Notes under the pieces: model-generated
The model's database searches: none
The model's input: the letters and a program-made list of their open reading frames with translations, nothing else
What the model was told of the DNA's origin: nothing
Translations under genes and position numbers: made by a program
Part shown: piece by piece, positions 9,056 to 19,229 of the stretch
How positions within the stretch are numbered: position 1 is the stretch's first letter
Layout: the number at the start of each line of letters is the position of its first letter
Source of the DNA: an uncultured Pseudodesulfovibrio sp.
GTDB taxonomy: Bacteria; Desulfobacterota; Desulfovibrionia; Desulfovibrionales; Desulfovibrionaceae
Length of the DNA stretch: 64,000 bases
Direction of reading: 5' to 3'
Assembly (NCBI RefSeq): GCF_963675635.1
Contig: NZ_OY776488.1
Coordinates: forward strand, 2,748,001 to 2,812,000

Positions 9056-9690
9056 GGTATATCCGCCATATTATACGTGGGCTGCCTGGAGAAAGAACAC
9101 CTGAAAAATGGAAGTTTCTTCAGAGTAGATGCCATCGCCAATATACTCATTTGTAATGAGTAATTGTGTTGATAACATCAAATATGAAAATCCTGTCAAG
9201 AGGAAACTGCGGATGTTTTTTTTAAAGCAGGGCGGGGAGGTGTATAAATAACGGAAGGGAGGACGCAAAAATGTGCGCCAGGCCGGATTTTCCGGCTTTG
9301 TACCAGGACCAGACATTTCAAATTATACACTTTATGACGGCCTAGTGCGTTTGTTTTTGGCGCACGGTGCTCTTTCTGTGAGCTGGGCGACTCAGTTCGC
9401 CATATCTGTTTAAGAAGAAATCGGTGTCTATTTCCTCCCACCCTCCGTAGCGGTTATCAAAAAACCCTTTCACGGGAACCTCTGTCTTCACTTCATTTAT
9501 ACCCCCCCGAGAAAAAGGAGGCAAGAGGTTCAAGCAATTAAACTGACCGGAACAGTGCAACCTGTGGTCAGAGTTGAAGATAATAATGAATATTCTTTTC
9601 AGAGGAGTGCGCGTCACCGTTCAGAGACACAAAAAAAAGAGAAGGTGCAATTATGACAATATATTATCCGTGTAGCCAAAAGGCAAGCGC
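9056..9690. other. 635-bp stretch without a convincing gene
   Basis: Frames on both strands are short. The minus strand contains an uninterrupted frame ending at 9342 (containing KGFFDNRYGGWEEIDTDFF) that looks protein-like, but I find no ATG with a ribosome site, only GTG codons. The plus strand has a 24-codon frame at 9271 behind GGGAGGACG. Neither is called. The promoter of the GGDEF gene should lie in the left end. Confidence 0.4.
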
Positions 9691-9720
9691 AAAATCGGAC
9701 ACCCCCTAAAAGAGGCGTCC
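9691..9720 (-). terminator. Terminator of the small hypothetical gene
   Basis: On the minus strand GGACGCC and GGTGTCC (one G-T pair) close a hairpin followed by GATTTT. It lies 27 nt after the stop of the gene at 9747-10013. Confidence 0.5.
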
Positions 9721-9746
9721 GGCGCAGGACTGAGGGAGAAAAAAGT

Positions 9747-10013
9747 CTAATCGTCTTCAAAAGGATCGCTGATGAGATCCAGGACCTTGAGGGGGTCCAG
9801 AGCATGGATGGCAGTATCCTGACTGGACAATGCTTCACCCAGTCCGGCGAGACTGTTCTCAGCCCCCTTGGCTTCTTCGCGACCAAGGTTTTTGGCAACT
9901 ATGTTCAAAGCGTCGTCCAACCCTTCGGCGGCCTTGGCTTTGAGTTCCTGAATGCGGTCTCGGACGATGTCCGTGCTGTGACCGTGACGCTGTGTTTGTT
10001 CGATAGCGGGCAT
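9747..10013 (-). CDS. Small conserved-looking hypothetical protein
   Basis: An 88-residue soluble protein, mostly helical, beginning MPAIEQTQRHGHSTDIVRD and ending in an acidic tail, LDLISDPFEDD. The start at 10013 is set by a strong AAGGAGG seven bases upstream; the open frame continues further upstream to 10064 but lacks such a site. It sits alone between a DUF2784 gene and its own terminator. Function unknown. Confidence 0.75.
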   Translation of the reverse strand: MPAIEQTQRHGHSTDIVRDRIQELKAKAAEGLDDALNIVAKNLGREEAKGAENSLAGLGEALSSQDTAIHALDPLKVLDLISDPFEDD

Positions 10014-10097
10014 GTGTGTTCCTCCTTGCAGGGTAGGACCTCTCAAGCAAAACCCGTGCGCCAAATCAAATAGTTAAGCATTAGTGTTTGTTAGATT

Positions 10098-10529
10098 CTA
10101 ATTGGGTTGTTTGTTCGGCATTTTTTTCCGCTTTTTGCGAACAGGAACAAGCAGGAGGGTGAGTACGACGAGTACGAAAAAAAGGCCGTAGGCAACGGTG
10201 TAGGCTGTGTCGTTGAACTCGTGGAACAGGATTTTTCCGAACCAGTGGCTCACGAAGGACTCCCCTTGTCCTGCTCCGTGTTGCCCGGCTGCCCTGCGTA
10301 AGGCTCCCTCCCAGGCAGTCAAAGGACAGAATATGCCGACCAGCGACTCAAAGAGGACAACTCCCATGAGCCCGGCGTGGGAATAGCGAAACCATGGGTT
10401 GTGGATGAATTGCCAACCCAGCATACGCCCAATCCAGATAACCGGGAGCCCCAGTGCCAGGTAACCGGCTATGGTGAAATGAATCACCAGAACGATGTCG
10501 GCCAGCAACAGGATTTGACTGTCCGTCAT
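10098..10529 (-). CDS. DUF2784 family membrane protein
   Basis: A 143-residue protein with four predicted membrane helices. It matches DUF2784 in pattern: HNPWFRYSHAGLMG, then LVGIFCPLTAWEGALRR, then SFVSHWFGKILFHEF and a last helix, with a very basic tail KKRKKM. The biochemical role of the family is unknown to me. Its ATG overlaps the stop of the upstream hydrolase gene (TGATG), so the two are translationally coupled. Confidence 0.85.
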   Translation of the reverse strand: MTDSQILLLADIVLVIHFTIAGYLALGLPVIWIGRMLGWQFIHNPWFRYSHAGLMGVVLFESLVGIFCPLTAWEGALRRAAGQHGAGQGESFVSHWFGKILFHEFNDTAYTVAYGLFFVLVVLTLLLVPVRKKRKKMPNKQPN

Positions 10530-11368
10530 CAGTCGGAGTCCTTCTCGAGAGATGACAGGTAACGGTTCAAAACTTCAGGGTAGACCTTGCCTGAGAAGAG
10601 AAAGCCGGAGTTATGATCTCCTGACAGCTCCAGAAACGACTTCGGCCCATGATAGTCCTGATAGAGTTTGTGACCTAGGGCGAAGGGCACGATGTCGTCG
10701 TCAGGGCTGTGCAGAAAGAGGCTGGGCAGCTGAATACGGGCGAGATTGGCGGTGCTGTCATAATTGTACTGTGCCAGAAATTTCACCGGGAGCCACGGGT
10801 ACATGTATGCCCCCATGTCTGGGACGGAAGTGAAGGTTGATTCCATGATGAGTCCGGCGGGTGGTGTTGTGGTGTCTGCTAATTCTGCGGCAAGGCCTGC
10901 GGTCACGGCTCCGCCAAGACTTCTGCCGAAGAGGATGATGGAGTCGGGAGCAACTCCCTGCTCCTGCACAAGCCAGTCCCAGGCTGCCCGGGCATCGGCT
11001 TGGGTTGCGGCTTCACCGGGAACCCCCTGGCTTTTACCGTAACCCGAATAATCGTAGACAAGCACGTTGAGTCCCAGATCGTGAAAAATACGTAAGCTAT
11101 CGAGTCGATGAGATATATTCCCCCCGTTTCCATGGGAAAAAAGCAGGGTGAAACGCGGGGCACCATGAGGCAGCCACCACCCGTGAATGCGTGTTCCGAG
11201 TCGGTTGGTTATCCAAATATCAGTGTGAGTCAGGCCGATATCACCGGGTGAAGCTGTCATTTCCTTTTTTGGATAATAGAGCATCTTCTGTTGGGAGAAG
11301 TACATCCGTACAATGACTGCGGCATAACAAAGGCCGAGAAAGGCAAGAATTTTTAACGCTGTCCACAT
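10529..11368 (-). CDS. Alpha/beta hydrolase (S33/BEM46-like), membrane-anchored
   Basis: A 279-residue hydrolase with an N-terminal membrane anchor (about residues 3-20). The nucleophile elbow is FGRSLGG, the oxyanion region is LLFSHGNGGNISHR, and an acid SPDDDIVPF and a histidine GDHNSGF complete the triad. Such proteins are serine esterases, thioesterases or peptidases; the substrate is not predictable. The ATG at 11368 places the anchor at the N-terminus; the frame could also begin at 11413, which would add 15 residues. It diverges from mobA and is coupled to the DUF2784 gene downstream. Confidence 0.87.
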   Translation of the reverse strand: MWTALKILAFLGLCYAAVIVRMYFSQQKMLYYPKKEMTASPGDIGLTHTDIWITNRLGTRIHGWWLPHGAPRFTLLFSHGNGGNISHRLDSLRIFHDLGLNVLVYDYSGYGKSQGVPGEAATQADARAAWDWLVQEQGVAPDSIILFGRSLGGAVTAGLAAELADTTTPPAGLIMESTFTSVPDMGAYMYPWLPVKFLAQYNYDSTANLARIQLPSLFLHSPDDDIVPFALGHKLYQDYHGPKSFLELSGDHNSGFLFSGKVYPEVLNRYLSSLEKDSD

Positions 11369-11441
11369 GGTGGCAGTATACACGGACACACAGGTTTTGT
11401 GGACCCTTTCCATTTGTCCCGGCTTGAATTACTCTGCGACG

Positions 11442-12047
11442 ATGAAAATCGCAGGTATTATACTGGCCGGAGGGCTTGGCACCCGCATGGGGCATGTAAA
11501 AAAGGCATTCATGGAAATTGGCGGTAAAACCATTCTTGACCGGTTGCTTTCGGTCTATCGCCCGTTATTTTCTGAAATACTGATTTCAGCTCGCGCCCGT
11601 GAGGATTTCGTGCAGTACGGACTAGCTGTTGCCGAGGATCGGTTTGAAGCCCGAAGTTCTCTGACGGGCATTCATGCCGGGCTGCACGCCATGCAGGCGG
11701 ATTACGGGTTCTTTGCGGCCTGTGACGCCCCGTTTGTTCAAGCCGGGTTGATCGAGCGACTTCTTGCGGAAGTCACTCCCGACGCTGATGTCATTATCCC
11801 TTTGAAGGAAGATGGCTATAGGGAACCGCTGTGTGCCGTTTATTCCAAACGATGTCTGCCATATATCGAAGCTCAGCTTAAAAACGAAAACTACCGGATT
11901 ATTGACTTCTTCGATCAAGTGAACGTCAAAGAAATCCCTCTTGCCCGACTCAGAGAAGGCGACCCCGATCAGGTCTCATTTTTCAACGTCAACAGTCCGG
12001 ATGATCTCCGCCAAGCGAACACCCTCGCCAAGGAACTTGCCCTTTAA
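11442..12047 (+). CDS. mobA: Molybdenum cofactor guanylyltransferase
   Basis: A 201-residue nucleotidyltransferase. The N-terminus IAGIILAGGLGTRMG plus K (HVKKAFMEIGGKTILDR) is the GTP/Mg signature of MobA, and FFAACDAPFVQ is the second metal motif. MobA joins GMP to Mo-molybdopterin to make the bis-MGD cofactor used by DMSO-reductase-family enzymes such as the one at 55.6 kb. The ATG at 11442 is chosen because family homology begins there; the frame extends upstream to 11367 but that stretch overlaps the divergent gene. The last residues resemble the usual end (FFNVNSPDDLRQA). Confidence 0.9.
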   Translation: MKIAGIILAGGLGTRMGHVKKAFMEIGGKTILDRLLSVYRPLFSEILISARAREDFVQYGLAVAEDRFEARSSLTGIHAGLHAMQADYGFFAACDAPFVQAGLIERLLAEVTPDADVIIPLKEDGYREPLCAVYSKRCLPYIEAQLKNENYRIIDFFDQVNVKEIPLARLREGDPDQVSFFNVNSPDDLRQANTLAKELAL

Positions 12048-12084
12048 AAACGCAATTTTGAAGAAGAGAAGGGGGTGAAGACTT

Positions 12085-12732
12085 TTAAAAAGTCATCCCC
12101 ACTGCTCGAACTGGCGAACCTTCACCGTCCTTGAGCCGGAGCGGCAGACAGCAAAAAATGAATCCCTCACTCGGCAGTTCTCCGATATTGGTCAGGTTCT
12201 CGACAATAATGAGTCCGTGGTCCAGCAATGCGATGTGTGCCGGAAGAGTCTGTGAATGGACTGGATCTGGCGAGGGCGTATCCATGCCGACTCCCTTGAG
12301 CCCGAGTCCTCCGAGAAACCGTGCGGCCGTTTCTGACAGGGCAGGGAAATCAGCGTAATAACGGTCTGTTTTCCAGTGAATATCCCAGCCGGTACGTAAA
12401 AGAACGAAATCTAATCCGTTTGTGTCCGACAGGTCGGTCAGGTCGGTCGGTTCAATGAATGGTTTGTTGATTCCGGTCAGGTCCACCACCGCACCCCACC
12501 CGGTGAAATTGTCTGGTCCCAGGCAGTCGAGGCCGGGAGCGTCTGCGAAAAGATGTGCCGCCGTGTCGAGGTGGGTCCCCGTGTGTGAGCTCATTGTCAG
12601 TATTGTCTGGGCAAATCCGTCCCTGTTCACGAAATGCGTGCGTCGCAGGTTGGCTGACTCGTCGCCGGGGTAAACCGGCATGCCGGTATGGATGATGTGG
12701 CTCAGGTCGATGACGTGCATGGGGGTCCTCAT
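12085..12732 (-). CDS. Cyclase family protein (kynurenine formamidase-like hydrolase)
   Basis: A 215-residue metal-dependent hydrolase of the cyclase/KynB family. The signature SHTGTHLDTAAHLF corresponds to the HxGTHxDxPxH metal site, and GVGMDTPSPD is a second conserved stretch. Family members hydrolyse N-formylkynurenine or related amides; no tryptophan-degradation gene is nearby, so the substrate is open. The first ATG overlaps the stop of the upstream Dus gene (TGATG); a second in-frame ATG at 12720 with GAGGA before it fits the family start (HVIDLSH) equally well. Confidence 0.87.
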   Translation of the reverse strand: MRTPMHVIDLSHIIHTGMPVYPGDESANLRRTHFVNRDGFAQTILTMSSHTGTHLDTAAHLFADAPGLDCLGPDNFTGWGAVVDLTGINKPFIEPTDLTDLSDTNGLDFVLLRTGWDIHWKTDRYYADFPALSETAARFLGGLGLKGVGMDTPSPDPVHSQTLPAHIALLDHGLIIVENLTNIGELPSEGFIFCCLPLRLKDGEGSPVRAVGMTF

Positions 12733-13778
12733 CAGATGCTATAGATGTTCATATTCGGCCGTTTGGTCAAACGCATGTCGGTTTTGACATGGTTTCGTAT
12801 GACGTTTCGTATGTCGTCCATGTTCTTTGCGCCTAGAAATTTGGATTGCAGGCTGTGGCCATAGGTGAAGTTGGCCGCAAAATAGATAGTGAAAAGTTTG
12901 AACCGTTTAAGGGCACGGACAGGCTCGAAATACTGGTCCAGAGTATCGGCCAGTTGGAAGGCATAGTCGCGGAAACACGTTTCTGTCGGGGTGTAACCCG
13001 TAGTCCATTCGGCAAAAAGCCATGGTCTGGCAATGGCCATGCGGCCTACGGAAACGCCTGCGCATCCCGTGGTTTCGAGCATATTCAGACAGTCTTCGGG
13101 AGTGACGATGTCTCCGTTGCCAAAGACAGGGATGGACACCGCTTCGGTAATGGCTCGTATGTGGTCGATTATGGGTGGTTTGGTGCGTTTATCCGGTGCC
13201 ACACGGGGATGAAAGACAAGGCAGTCGACACCTTCGGCCTCAAACTGACGGGCAAGCTTCACGGCAGGGCCAACGTCCGGCGTCCAGCCTGTGCGAAATT
13301 TGACGAACACGGGAATGGAAACGGCTTTGCGCACACTTTTCACGGCAGCCAGCGCCGCGTCCGGATTTTTGAGCAGGGCCGCGCCGGCATTGCGTTTGAC
13401 GATTCCCGACACGGAACACCCCATGTTGATGTCTACACCGAAAAAGCCTTCGTCTTCGATGCGCCGGGCCGCAGGAGCCATTTCTTCTGGGGTGGCTCCG
13501 AATATCTGACAGACCAGATGGCCTAATTCTTCTTCTCGCCAGCGAAACATGGGCGAAACGGAGGGCTTTTCCGTGGGCACACCCTTTGCGCTGCACATTT
13601 CGGTGAATGTCAGGCCGCAGCCGCCATAGCTGTTGAGTACCTCGCGGTATGCCACATGTCCCAGACCAGCCATGGGCGCGAGCCAGAGTCGATTGGCAAC
13701 AGTCTTTCCGCTAATGGAGAGCGGACGGTTCAGGAGGTCGGTCAGTGTTTTTTTGGTGGTTTCGTCCATCGTTTTCAT
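12732..13778 (-). CDS. tRNA-dihydrouridine synthase family protein
   Basis: A 348-residue FMN-binding TIM-barrel protein of the Dus family: LWLAPMAGLGHVAYR at the start, catalytic-cysteine segment DINMGCSVSGIVKRNAGAAL, VKFRTGW and FHPRVAPDKRTKPP in the barrel, and FGNGDIVTPEDCL for phosphate binding. Dus enzymes reduce uridines in the tRNA D-loop. The residue after the catalytic cysteine is Ser where most members have Pro, and the usual KK is SG, so this is a divergent member. Two in-frame ATGs (13778, 13769) are possible; the frame runs to 13832. It overlaps the cyclase-family gene downstream. Confidence 0.85.
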   Translation of the reverse strand: MKTMDETTKKTLTDLLNRPLSISGKTVANRLWLAPMAGLGHVAYREVLNSYGGCGLTFTEMCSAKGVPTEKPSVSPMFRWREEELGHLVCQIFGATPEEMAPAARRIEDEGFFGVDINMGCSVSGIVKRNAGAALLKNPDAALAAVKSVRKAVSIPVFVKFRTGWTPDVGPAVKLARQFEAEGVDCLVFHPRVAPDKRTKPPIIDHIRAITEAVSIPVFGNGDIVTPEDCLNMLETTGCAGVSVGRMAIARPWLFAEWTTGYTPTETCFRDYAFQLADTLDQYFEPVRALKRFKLFTIYFAANFTYGHSLQSKFLGAKNMDDIRNVIRNHVKTDMRLTKRPNMNIYSI

Positions 13779-13910
13779 GCCCACCGGATTCGCCCTGTTT
13801 TGAAAAATTGTCAATCTGAATGGCCGGAGCAATCGTGTGTATCACGGCTGAGACGTTCTGTCGCGGAAAGATGGGCGGGAAAAGGACGGGAAGGTGAAAC
13901 GGCTTCGGGA

Positions 13911-14891
13911 TTAGATCATGTCCGCGCCGCTCAGAATGGCAACGAATCGCTTGAAAACCCGCATATCCACGCTTTCTCGCATTTCGTTTCTAATGAGTGA
14001 AAGTGCCTCATACGGCTGCATGGCTTCGGCGTATGGTCGATTAGAGGTCAGAGCGTCATAGATGTCGGCCAGAGTGATGATACGTACAGGCATGGGGATA
14101 TTATCCCCTTTGATCCCGGCGGGGTATCCTTTCCCATCCATGGTTTCGTGGTGAAAAAGAATACAGTTGATGGTGTTTTGCGTCATGGGCAGGTGAGCGC
14201 ACATGGAAACGCCGTGGACCGGGTGTTCCTTGATGATTTCACGTTCGGCCTGAGTCAGAGGGCCGCGCTTATTGAGTATGCGCTTGGGGATCTTTGCCTT
14301 GCCGACATCGTGCAGGAGTGCTCCCAGGCCGTATTCAAAAACTTCGTGATCATCCATGTCGTAATTCTGGAACAGGGCAACGGAATAGATGAAGACCTGC
14401 ATACAGTGCGTGTAGGTCTTGTAGTCGTGTGAAATGAATGGGGCTACTGAAGAGAGTGAATTGTCCGCAGCAAGGAATGTTATGGAATTTTTGACGACAT
14501 CGGCGATGCGGTCAAAGTGTCTGGCTCGGAGTGCGCTCGGGAGTTTGCGGTCGAAGACGTTTTGCATGACCACGTTGGCGGCTTCGTAAAAAACCTTGGT
14601 CCGGGCCTCGATAGGCAGTTTTTCGTCTTGTAGGATTTTCCCCAGGTTATGTTCTATGTATTTTTCATACTGAGGCTTTTCAACACCTTGGATATATATT
14701 TCCTTGATGCCTTTGATTTGTAGAATCTGTCGATGGCGGGCGGTGAATTTTTGGCCGGATGCAGTGTAAAGTATAAAGTCCCCACCCTGCCAGAGGTAGA
14801 CGGAAAATTCCCCTAACGCTTCCGGGAATATCATGACCGGAGGAACGGGAAAGTAGGATACCGGCCGAGCGGCACGAGATGTTGTACCCAT
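13911..14891 (-). CDS. HD-GYP domain phosphodiesterase
   Basis: A 326-residue protein. The N-terminal 130 residues resemble the DUF3391-like region often found before HD-GYP domains. The catalytic domain has HDVGKAKIP and the full signature HHETMDGKGYPAG, followed by ITLADIYDALTSNRPY. All metal ligands look present, so it should hydrolyse c-di-GMP. It stands alone, with about 80 bp to the Dus gene and about 120 bp to the hybrid kinase. Confidence 0.92.
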   Translation of the reverse strand: MGTTSRAARPVSYFPVPPVMIFPEALGEFSVYLWQGGDFILYTASGQKFTARHRQILQIKGIKEIYIQGVEKPQYEKYIEHNLGKILQDEKLPIEARTKVFYEAANVVMQNVFDRKLPSALRARHFDRIADVVKNSITFLAADNSLSSVAPFISHDYKTYTHCMQVFIYSVALFQNYDMDDHEVFEYGLGALLHDVGKAKIPKRILNKRGPLTQAEREIIKEHPVHGVSMCAHLPMTQNTINCILFHHETMDGKGYPAGIKGDNIPMPVRIITLADIYDALTSNRPYAEAMQPYEALSLIRNEMRESVDMRVFKRFVAILSGADMI

Positions 14892-15012
14892 TTCCTTTTT
14901 TCATATAATAAGAAAAAAAGAAATGCTAGGGAAAATCGAGAGAATGTCTATACAATTGACATATCGAATGGTGAATTAAAAAGAAGAGATGGTATTCAAT
15001 TCGCGGCAGCGA

Positions 15013-18000
15013 TTACGCCTGAAAGAGCCGACCGAGAACCTGTTCAACCTCGTTGAGGTCAATGGGCTTTGCAATGTAATCCGTCATCCCGCTGTTAAGG
15101 AATATTTCTCTGTCGCCGACCATTGCATGGGCCGTCATCGCGATAATCGGAATATATGGGTTCAGGCCCGATCCGGGTTGAGCTTTGCGTATGATTTCAG
15201 TGGCCTGAACACCGTCCATGTCAGGCATTTGAATGTCCATGAATACGGCATCGAAGCTCCGCTCCTTCAGCCTGTCGATGGCTTCCTGGCCGTTGCAGGC
15301 TGTCTCTGACATATGGCCCAGTTTGCCGAGCATCTGGGTCGTCATGTATCTGTTGATCCTGTTGTCTTCCACCACGAGAAAGGCGAGACCGTTCTTCAGG
15401 GATTTGGCTGCCTTTCGAATTGTGCGATCAGATATGATGTTTCCAGATTCGATCAGCAGGTTGAGTGTCAGGTGGATGGCTGTCCCCTTGCCGTGCGTAC
15501 TGTCTACAGTCAGTTGTCCGTCCAGCAGAGTGACCAGTCGTTTGACAATGCCGAGCCCGAGACCTGTCCCCTGATGTCGGCGGACGAATGAACCGTCAAC
15601 CTGAGTGAACGGTTCGAAAATACTGTCGAGCATGTGATGCGGAATGCCTATGCCGGTATCTTCGACAGAAAAAAGGAGGGAGGCGGTTCGGGTCTTTTCA
15701 TCCGTGCTCAGGTTTTGAACATGGACTTCAACTGTCCCCTCATTCGTGAATTTGATACCGTTTCCTATCAGATTGAAAAGAATTTGCTTCAGGCGGCTTT
15801 TCCCGCCGATAACCATGGACGGGACATTCGGGTCGATGTGTGAAACCAGATTCAACCCTTTGTTTGCCGCCTGCGGTTTGAAGGGAGACAGCACGTCTTG
15901 AATCAGTCCTTCGACCGAGAAAGGTTCCGTCAGGACTTCCATCTTGCCTGCTTCGATCTTGGAAAAGTCGAGGATATCGTTGATGATAGAAAGCAGACTC
16001 CTGCCAGATGTAATAGCTGTCTCTACGTAATCAGTCTGTTCTTCCGTCAAGTCCGTTCGCTGGGCCAGTTGCAACATACCGAGGACACCGTTCAGGGGAG
16101 TGCGTATTTCGTGGCTCATATTTGCCAGAAATTCGCTTTTTGACTGGTTGGCTGTCTCGGCCTGTTCCTTGGCGAGCTTGAGGTCCTGTTCGAATTCCTT
16201 GCGTTCAATGGCAAGAGCTATCTGTTCGGATACAGATGTCAGCATATCTACGTCCCAGCCGGAAAACTGGCGAGGATTGGTATATGACTGGACTGCCATA
16301 ACGCCGACAACTTCTCCTTTGATCTTCAACGGCACTCCGAGCCACGCCTGAGCACAACTGCCGATCATGCTGTTTTCATCAGCATTTTTTATGCGCAGGA
16401 AGTCCGTGCGGTCCAGGTAGATAGCATCGCGTGTCGCCGCATTGCGTCCAGATGGTCCTTTTTTGCTGACCAGCATGGGCTTTCCGCTTCTGATGACCTC
16501 CACGCTCAGACTGGTGATGTTCGTGTCGTTTATGTCGAAAATCTTGCCCATGAAATCATCCATTTCATCTTCGAAATAGGTGAATTTTAAATGGGATCGA
16601 TCTGCATTCAAAAGGCCGATGAAGAAGTTCTTTGCGGCGATGTGTTCATTGAGGATGGCGTGAATCCGCCGATACAGTTCGTCGAGATCGGATGTGGTAC
16701 TGACCGTGTTGGATATGCGGTAAAGCAGGTGGGTGATCGCTTCTGAATACCGACGCTTGGTGACGTCCACGATGGTCCAGCTGATGCCCTGGTCGAGGTT
16801 GTCTCTGTCCACTGCTTTGATAAACAGGGTAACTCGTAAAATGATGCCGTCCGGGCGGACAAACTGATGTTCAGCAAGATATTCGCCTTCAGTGATGAGA
16901 GCGGCCTGAATCCGTCGCCGGAAACTTTGGTATTGTCGCCTTGACCGGAACAGTCGTGAACCGTCGGTGTGGAGCAGGTCGTTTCTCTGGACTCCAAGGA
17001 TGTCTTCAGCCCGTTCATTGATGCGCTGGATTGTGCCGTTGCGGAACATCCCCATGCCAACAAGAGAGTTTTGCTGGATGACCTGCATCTCTCCAAGAGC
17101 CAATCTGAGCCTGTTCTCCGACTGTTTGAGTTCAGTGATATCAATCATGGACGCGATGGATTGGGTGCCTTCATCCAGCATATCCACCTGAATGTGTATG
17201 TGGCGAATTTTCCCGGAAGCCTTGATAAAGCGAAATTCATAGGAAGAGGGAGCTATACCGTTGGGCATACGGCGAGCCTTGTGGTGCGCCATGACTCTTC
17301 CCAGATCTTCCTGAGCGACGATCTGGGTTAGGGACAACACGCCTTCAATGTCTTTCAGGTCGCGTCCATAAAGTTCGGCAAACTGTCTGTTGGCCTTGGA
17401 AATGATCATATCTTCGTCCACGATGACCGTGGCCGTGCCCGTGGCTTCGAAAACTTGACGATATCGTTGGTCGCTTTTTTCTTTGGCCTGCTTTGCTTCT
17501 ATATGTCTGGTGATATCCGTGGCGACGCCAACGATCCCGTATGGTTCCCCGTCAGCGTCGTGCAGCAAGGCCTTGCGGATCAGCGTGTGACGTGTCTTGC
17601 CTTTGATGGGGATGGACATTTCGTATTCCTGGCACGCCCTCTGTGCAAGGAGTTCCTTGTCTTTATGGATGAAGACGGCAGATTCTTTTTCCGGCCTGAT
17701 GTCTTCAATGCGTTTGCCGATGATGGCTTCTCTTGGTAGCCCGACATAATCAATGAAGGCCTGATTGCAACCTGCATACCTGCCATCGAGGTCTTTGTAG
17801 AAAATCTGGTTTGGAACAGCGTCAATAACAGCTTGCAAGGGCAGATGCTGCCAATGGGAAGCAAAGTCATCAAGATGGCTGACAGCCATTTCTCGGTGTA
17901 TTGGTGATTGGGTCAGGATACGTTCCAATTCATCCAGAGCCGTATCGTCTTTGACGACGTATTCCCATGCCCCGTTGCGGATAGCGTTGATCACGTCTCG

Positions 18001-18231
18001 CGGTTTGCCGTTGCGGGATACAATAATGATCGGGACGGCTCCCGGCAGCCGTGTCAGTTCGATCAGAGCATCGTGTCCCCCAGCGTCCGGGAGGTTTGGG
18101 TCAAGCAGGATAATATCGGGTTGCCGTGTGCAGAATTGATCCTTGCCGGAGCAGAGGTCTGTCGCTTCCATGAGGGGATAACCGGAAGCGTGAAAGTGGG
18201 CGGTGACCAGAGATCTGAAGTCCGGAAGCAT
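15013..18231 (-). CDS. Hybrid sensor histidine kinase with N- and C-terminal receivers, PAS and GAF domains
   Basis: A 1072-residue cytoplasmic kinase. Order: receiver (to about 115; [13 protein letters not shown]), three PAS domains (about 130-500), GAF domain (about 520-690), HisKA with [15 protein letters not shown], HATPase ([25 protein letters not shown]), and a C-terminal receiver ([14 protein letters not shown]). As called, the first receiver lacks its initial strand and acidic pair. Those residues are encoded in another frame just upstream: a GTG at 18259 behind AAAGGA gives [11 protein letters not shown], and a one-base skip near 18226 would join it to [11 protein letters not shown]. 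The gene is thus either frameshifted in this strain or carries a sequencing error. Confidence 0.88.
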   Translation of the reverse strand: MLPDFRSLVTAHFHASGYPLMEATDLCSGKDQFCTRQPDIILLDPNLPDAGGHDALIELTRLPGAVPIIIVSRNGKPRDVINAIRNGAWEYVVKDDTALDELERILTQSPIHREMAVSHLDDFASHWQHLPLQAVIDAVPNQIFYKDLDGRYAGCNQAFIDYVGLPREAIIGKRIEDIRPEKESAVFIHKDKELLAQRACQEYEMSIPIKGKTRHTLIRKALLHDADGEPYGIVGVATDITRHIEAKQAKEKSDQRYRQVFEATGTATVIVDEDMIISKANRQFAELYGRDLKDIEGVLSLTQIVAQEDLGRVMAHHKARRMPNGIAPSSYEFRFIKASGKIRHIHIQVDMLDEGTQSIASMIDITELKQSENRLRLALGEMQVIQQNSLVGMGMFRNGTIQRINERAEDILGVQRNDLLHTDGSRLFRSRRQYQSFRRRIQAALITEGEYLAEHQFVRPDGIILRVTLFIKAVDRDNLDQGISWTIVDVTKRRYSEAITHLLYRISNTVSTTSDLDELYRRIHAILNEHIAAKNFFIGLLNADRSHLKFTYFEDEMDDFMGKIFDINDTNITSLSVEVIRSGKPMLVSKKGPSGRNAATRDAIYLDRTDFLRIKNADENSMIGSCAQAWLGVPLKIKGEVVGVMAVQSYTNPRQFSGWDVDMLTSVSEQIALAIERKEFEQDLKLAKEQAETANQSKSEFLANMSHEIRTPLNGVLGMLQLAQRTDLTEEQTDYVETAITSGRSLLSIINDILDFSKIEAGKMEVLTEPFSVEGLIQDVLSPFKPQAANKGLNLVSHIDPNVPSMVIGGKSRLKQILFNLIGNGIKFTNEGTVEVHVQNLSTDEKTRTASLLFSVEDTGIGIPHHMLDSIFEPFTQVDGSFVRRHQGTGLGLGIVKRLVTLLDGQLTVDSTHGKGTAIHLTLNLLIESGNIISDRTIRKAAKSLKNGLAFLVVEDNRINRYMTTQMLGKLGHMSETACNGQEAIDRLKERSFDAVFMDIQMPDMDGVQATEIIRKAQPGSGLNPYIPIIAMTAHAMVGDREIFLNSGMTDYIAKPIDLNEVEQVLGRLFQA

Positions 18232-18417
18232 CGATAATCAGTAAACTGGGCAAACTCACACGGCGGTCCTTTCTCTGGATGTGATGTCTGGTCTGCTTCG
18301 CAGACAGGATCAGGCTGTTTTCAATACCACGGGTTTTGTTGATCTGTCCATGTCCCCTTGTGTCAACGCCTTGAACACGCTAGTGTCGCATGAGTCGATT
18401 TTATCAGGAGATACTCA

Positions 18418-19185
18418 ATGAAACTCATTTTTCTTTCGGTCCTATGTTCCATAGTCATGCTCATAACGCCTGCCCGGGCAATGGATACATTGTTGTTTGT
18501 CGCGGATAAGGATTTTGCGCCCTATTCGATGCTGGTCGAAGGGGAGCCCGCCGGTATCGACGTTGATGTATTGACTGAGGTGGCGCGCCGGGCCGGTATT
18601 GACCTCAAGATTGCATTCAAGTCGTGGGAGACAGTCGTTTCAATGGTGAAAAATGGCGAATGTGACGGAGCGACATCATTCTTCAAAACTCCTGATCGCG
18701 AACAATATGCCATGTTCATGGACGCTGTTCCGATTCATGTGAGCGATTACGTGATCTTTACCAAGGTCGGCGGCAAATTCCCTTTTCGGACTTACGAAGA
18801 CCTGCGGGGTAAAATCCTTGGCAAGGTATCAGGCATGTCTCTGGGAGATGAATTTGATGCGGCTCGGACTGACGGCATCATGGACATTAAGGAATATCAG
18901 GATGTATCTGGCGCAGTGAACGGTCTTTTGGAGGGAGAGATCGACGGATTTGTTGGGAATATGGATGTGACCTACAACACATTGAAGCCCATGGGGATGA
19001 CCAGCTCCATCGTGTATCTGCCCAAGAAGGTTATTGATGACAAACCCTCGTATGCTGTATTTTCCCGGGCTTCCGGTCTCAAGGAGAAAGATCTGATCAT
19101 ACGGAAGTTCGAGCATATCCTGACGCAGATGCGCGAAGACGGGACATACAACACTATCGCCAAACGGTATTTATTTAGATTTTAG
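18418..19185 (+). CDS. Periplasmic amino-acid-type substrate-binding protein
   Basis: A 255-residue protein with signal peptide ending PARA and an SBP_bac_3 fold: FVADKDFAPYSMLVEGEPAGIDVDV at the start, DGATSFFKTPDREQYAMF, DLRGKILGKVSGMS and an end segment MREDGTYNTIAKRYL. These proteins bind polar amino acids or act as periplasmic sensors. No permease or ATPase is adjacent, so it may work with a distant transporter or one of the neighbouring kinases. A terminator follows. Confidence 0.9.
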   Translation: MKLIFLSVLCSIVMLITPARAMDTLLFVADKDFAPYSMLVEGEPAGIDVDVLTEVARRAGIDLKIAFKSWETVVSMVKNGECDGATSFFKTPDREQYAMFMDAVPIHVSDYVIFTKVGGKFPFRTYEDLRGKILGKVSGMSLGDEFDAARTDGIMDIKEYQDVSGAVNGLLEGEIDGFVGNMDVTYNTLKPMGMTSSIVYLPKKVIDDKPSYAVFSRASGLKEKDLIIRKFEHILTQMREDGTYNTIAKRYLFRF

Positions 19186-19200
19186 CTGATCCGATCACTG

Positions 19201-19229
19201 AAGGCCCGACACGTTCGGGCCTTTTTATT
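19201..19229 (+). terminator. Terminator after the binding-protein gene
   Basis: AGGCCCGA (19202-19209) and TCGGGCCT (19215-19222) form a perfect hairpin followed by TTTTATTTT. The opposite gene ends inside it, so it may serve both strands. Confidence 0.85.

Noticed and set aside
9240..9300. Possible c-di-GMP-I riboswitch (GGAGGACGCAAA)
   Set aside because: Only the GACGCAAA piece matches; the second stem, tetraloop and receptor parts are absent.
12070..12101. Hairpin between mobA and the cyclase-family gene
   Set aside because: The stem has bulges and neither strand has a T-run, so I did not call a terminator.
12846..13526. 226-codon frame opposite the Dus gene
   Set aside because: Antisense of a clear TIM-barrel enzyme.
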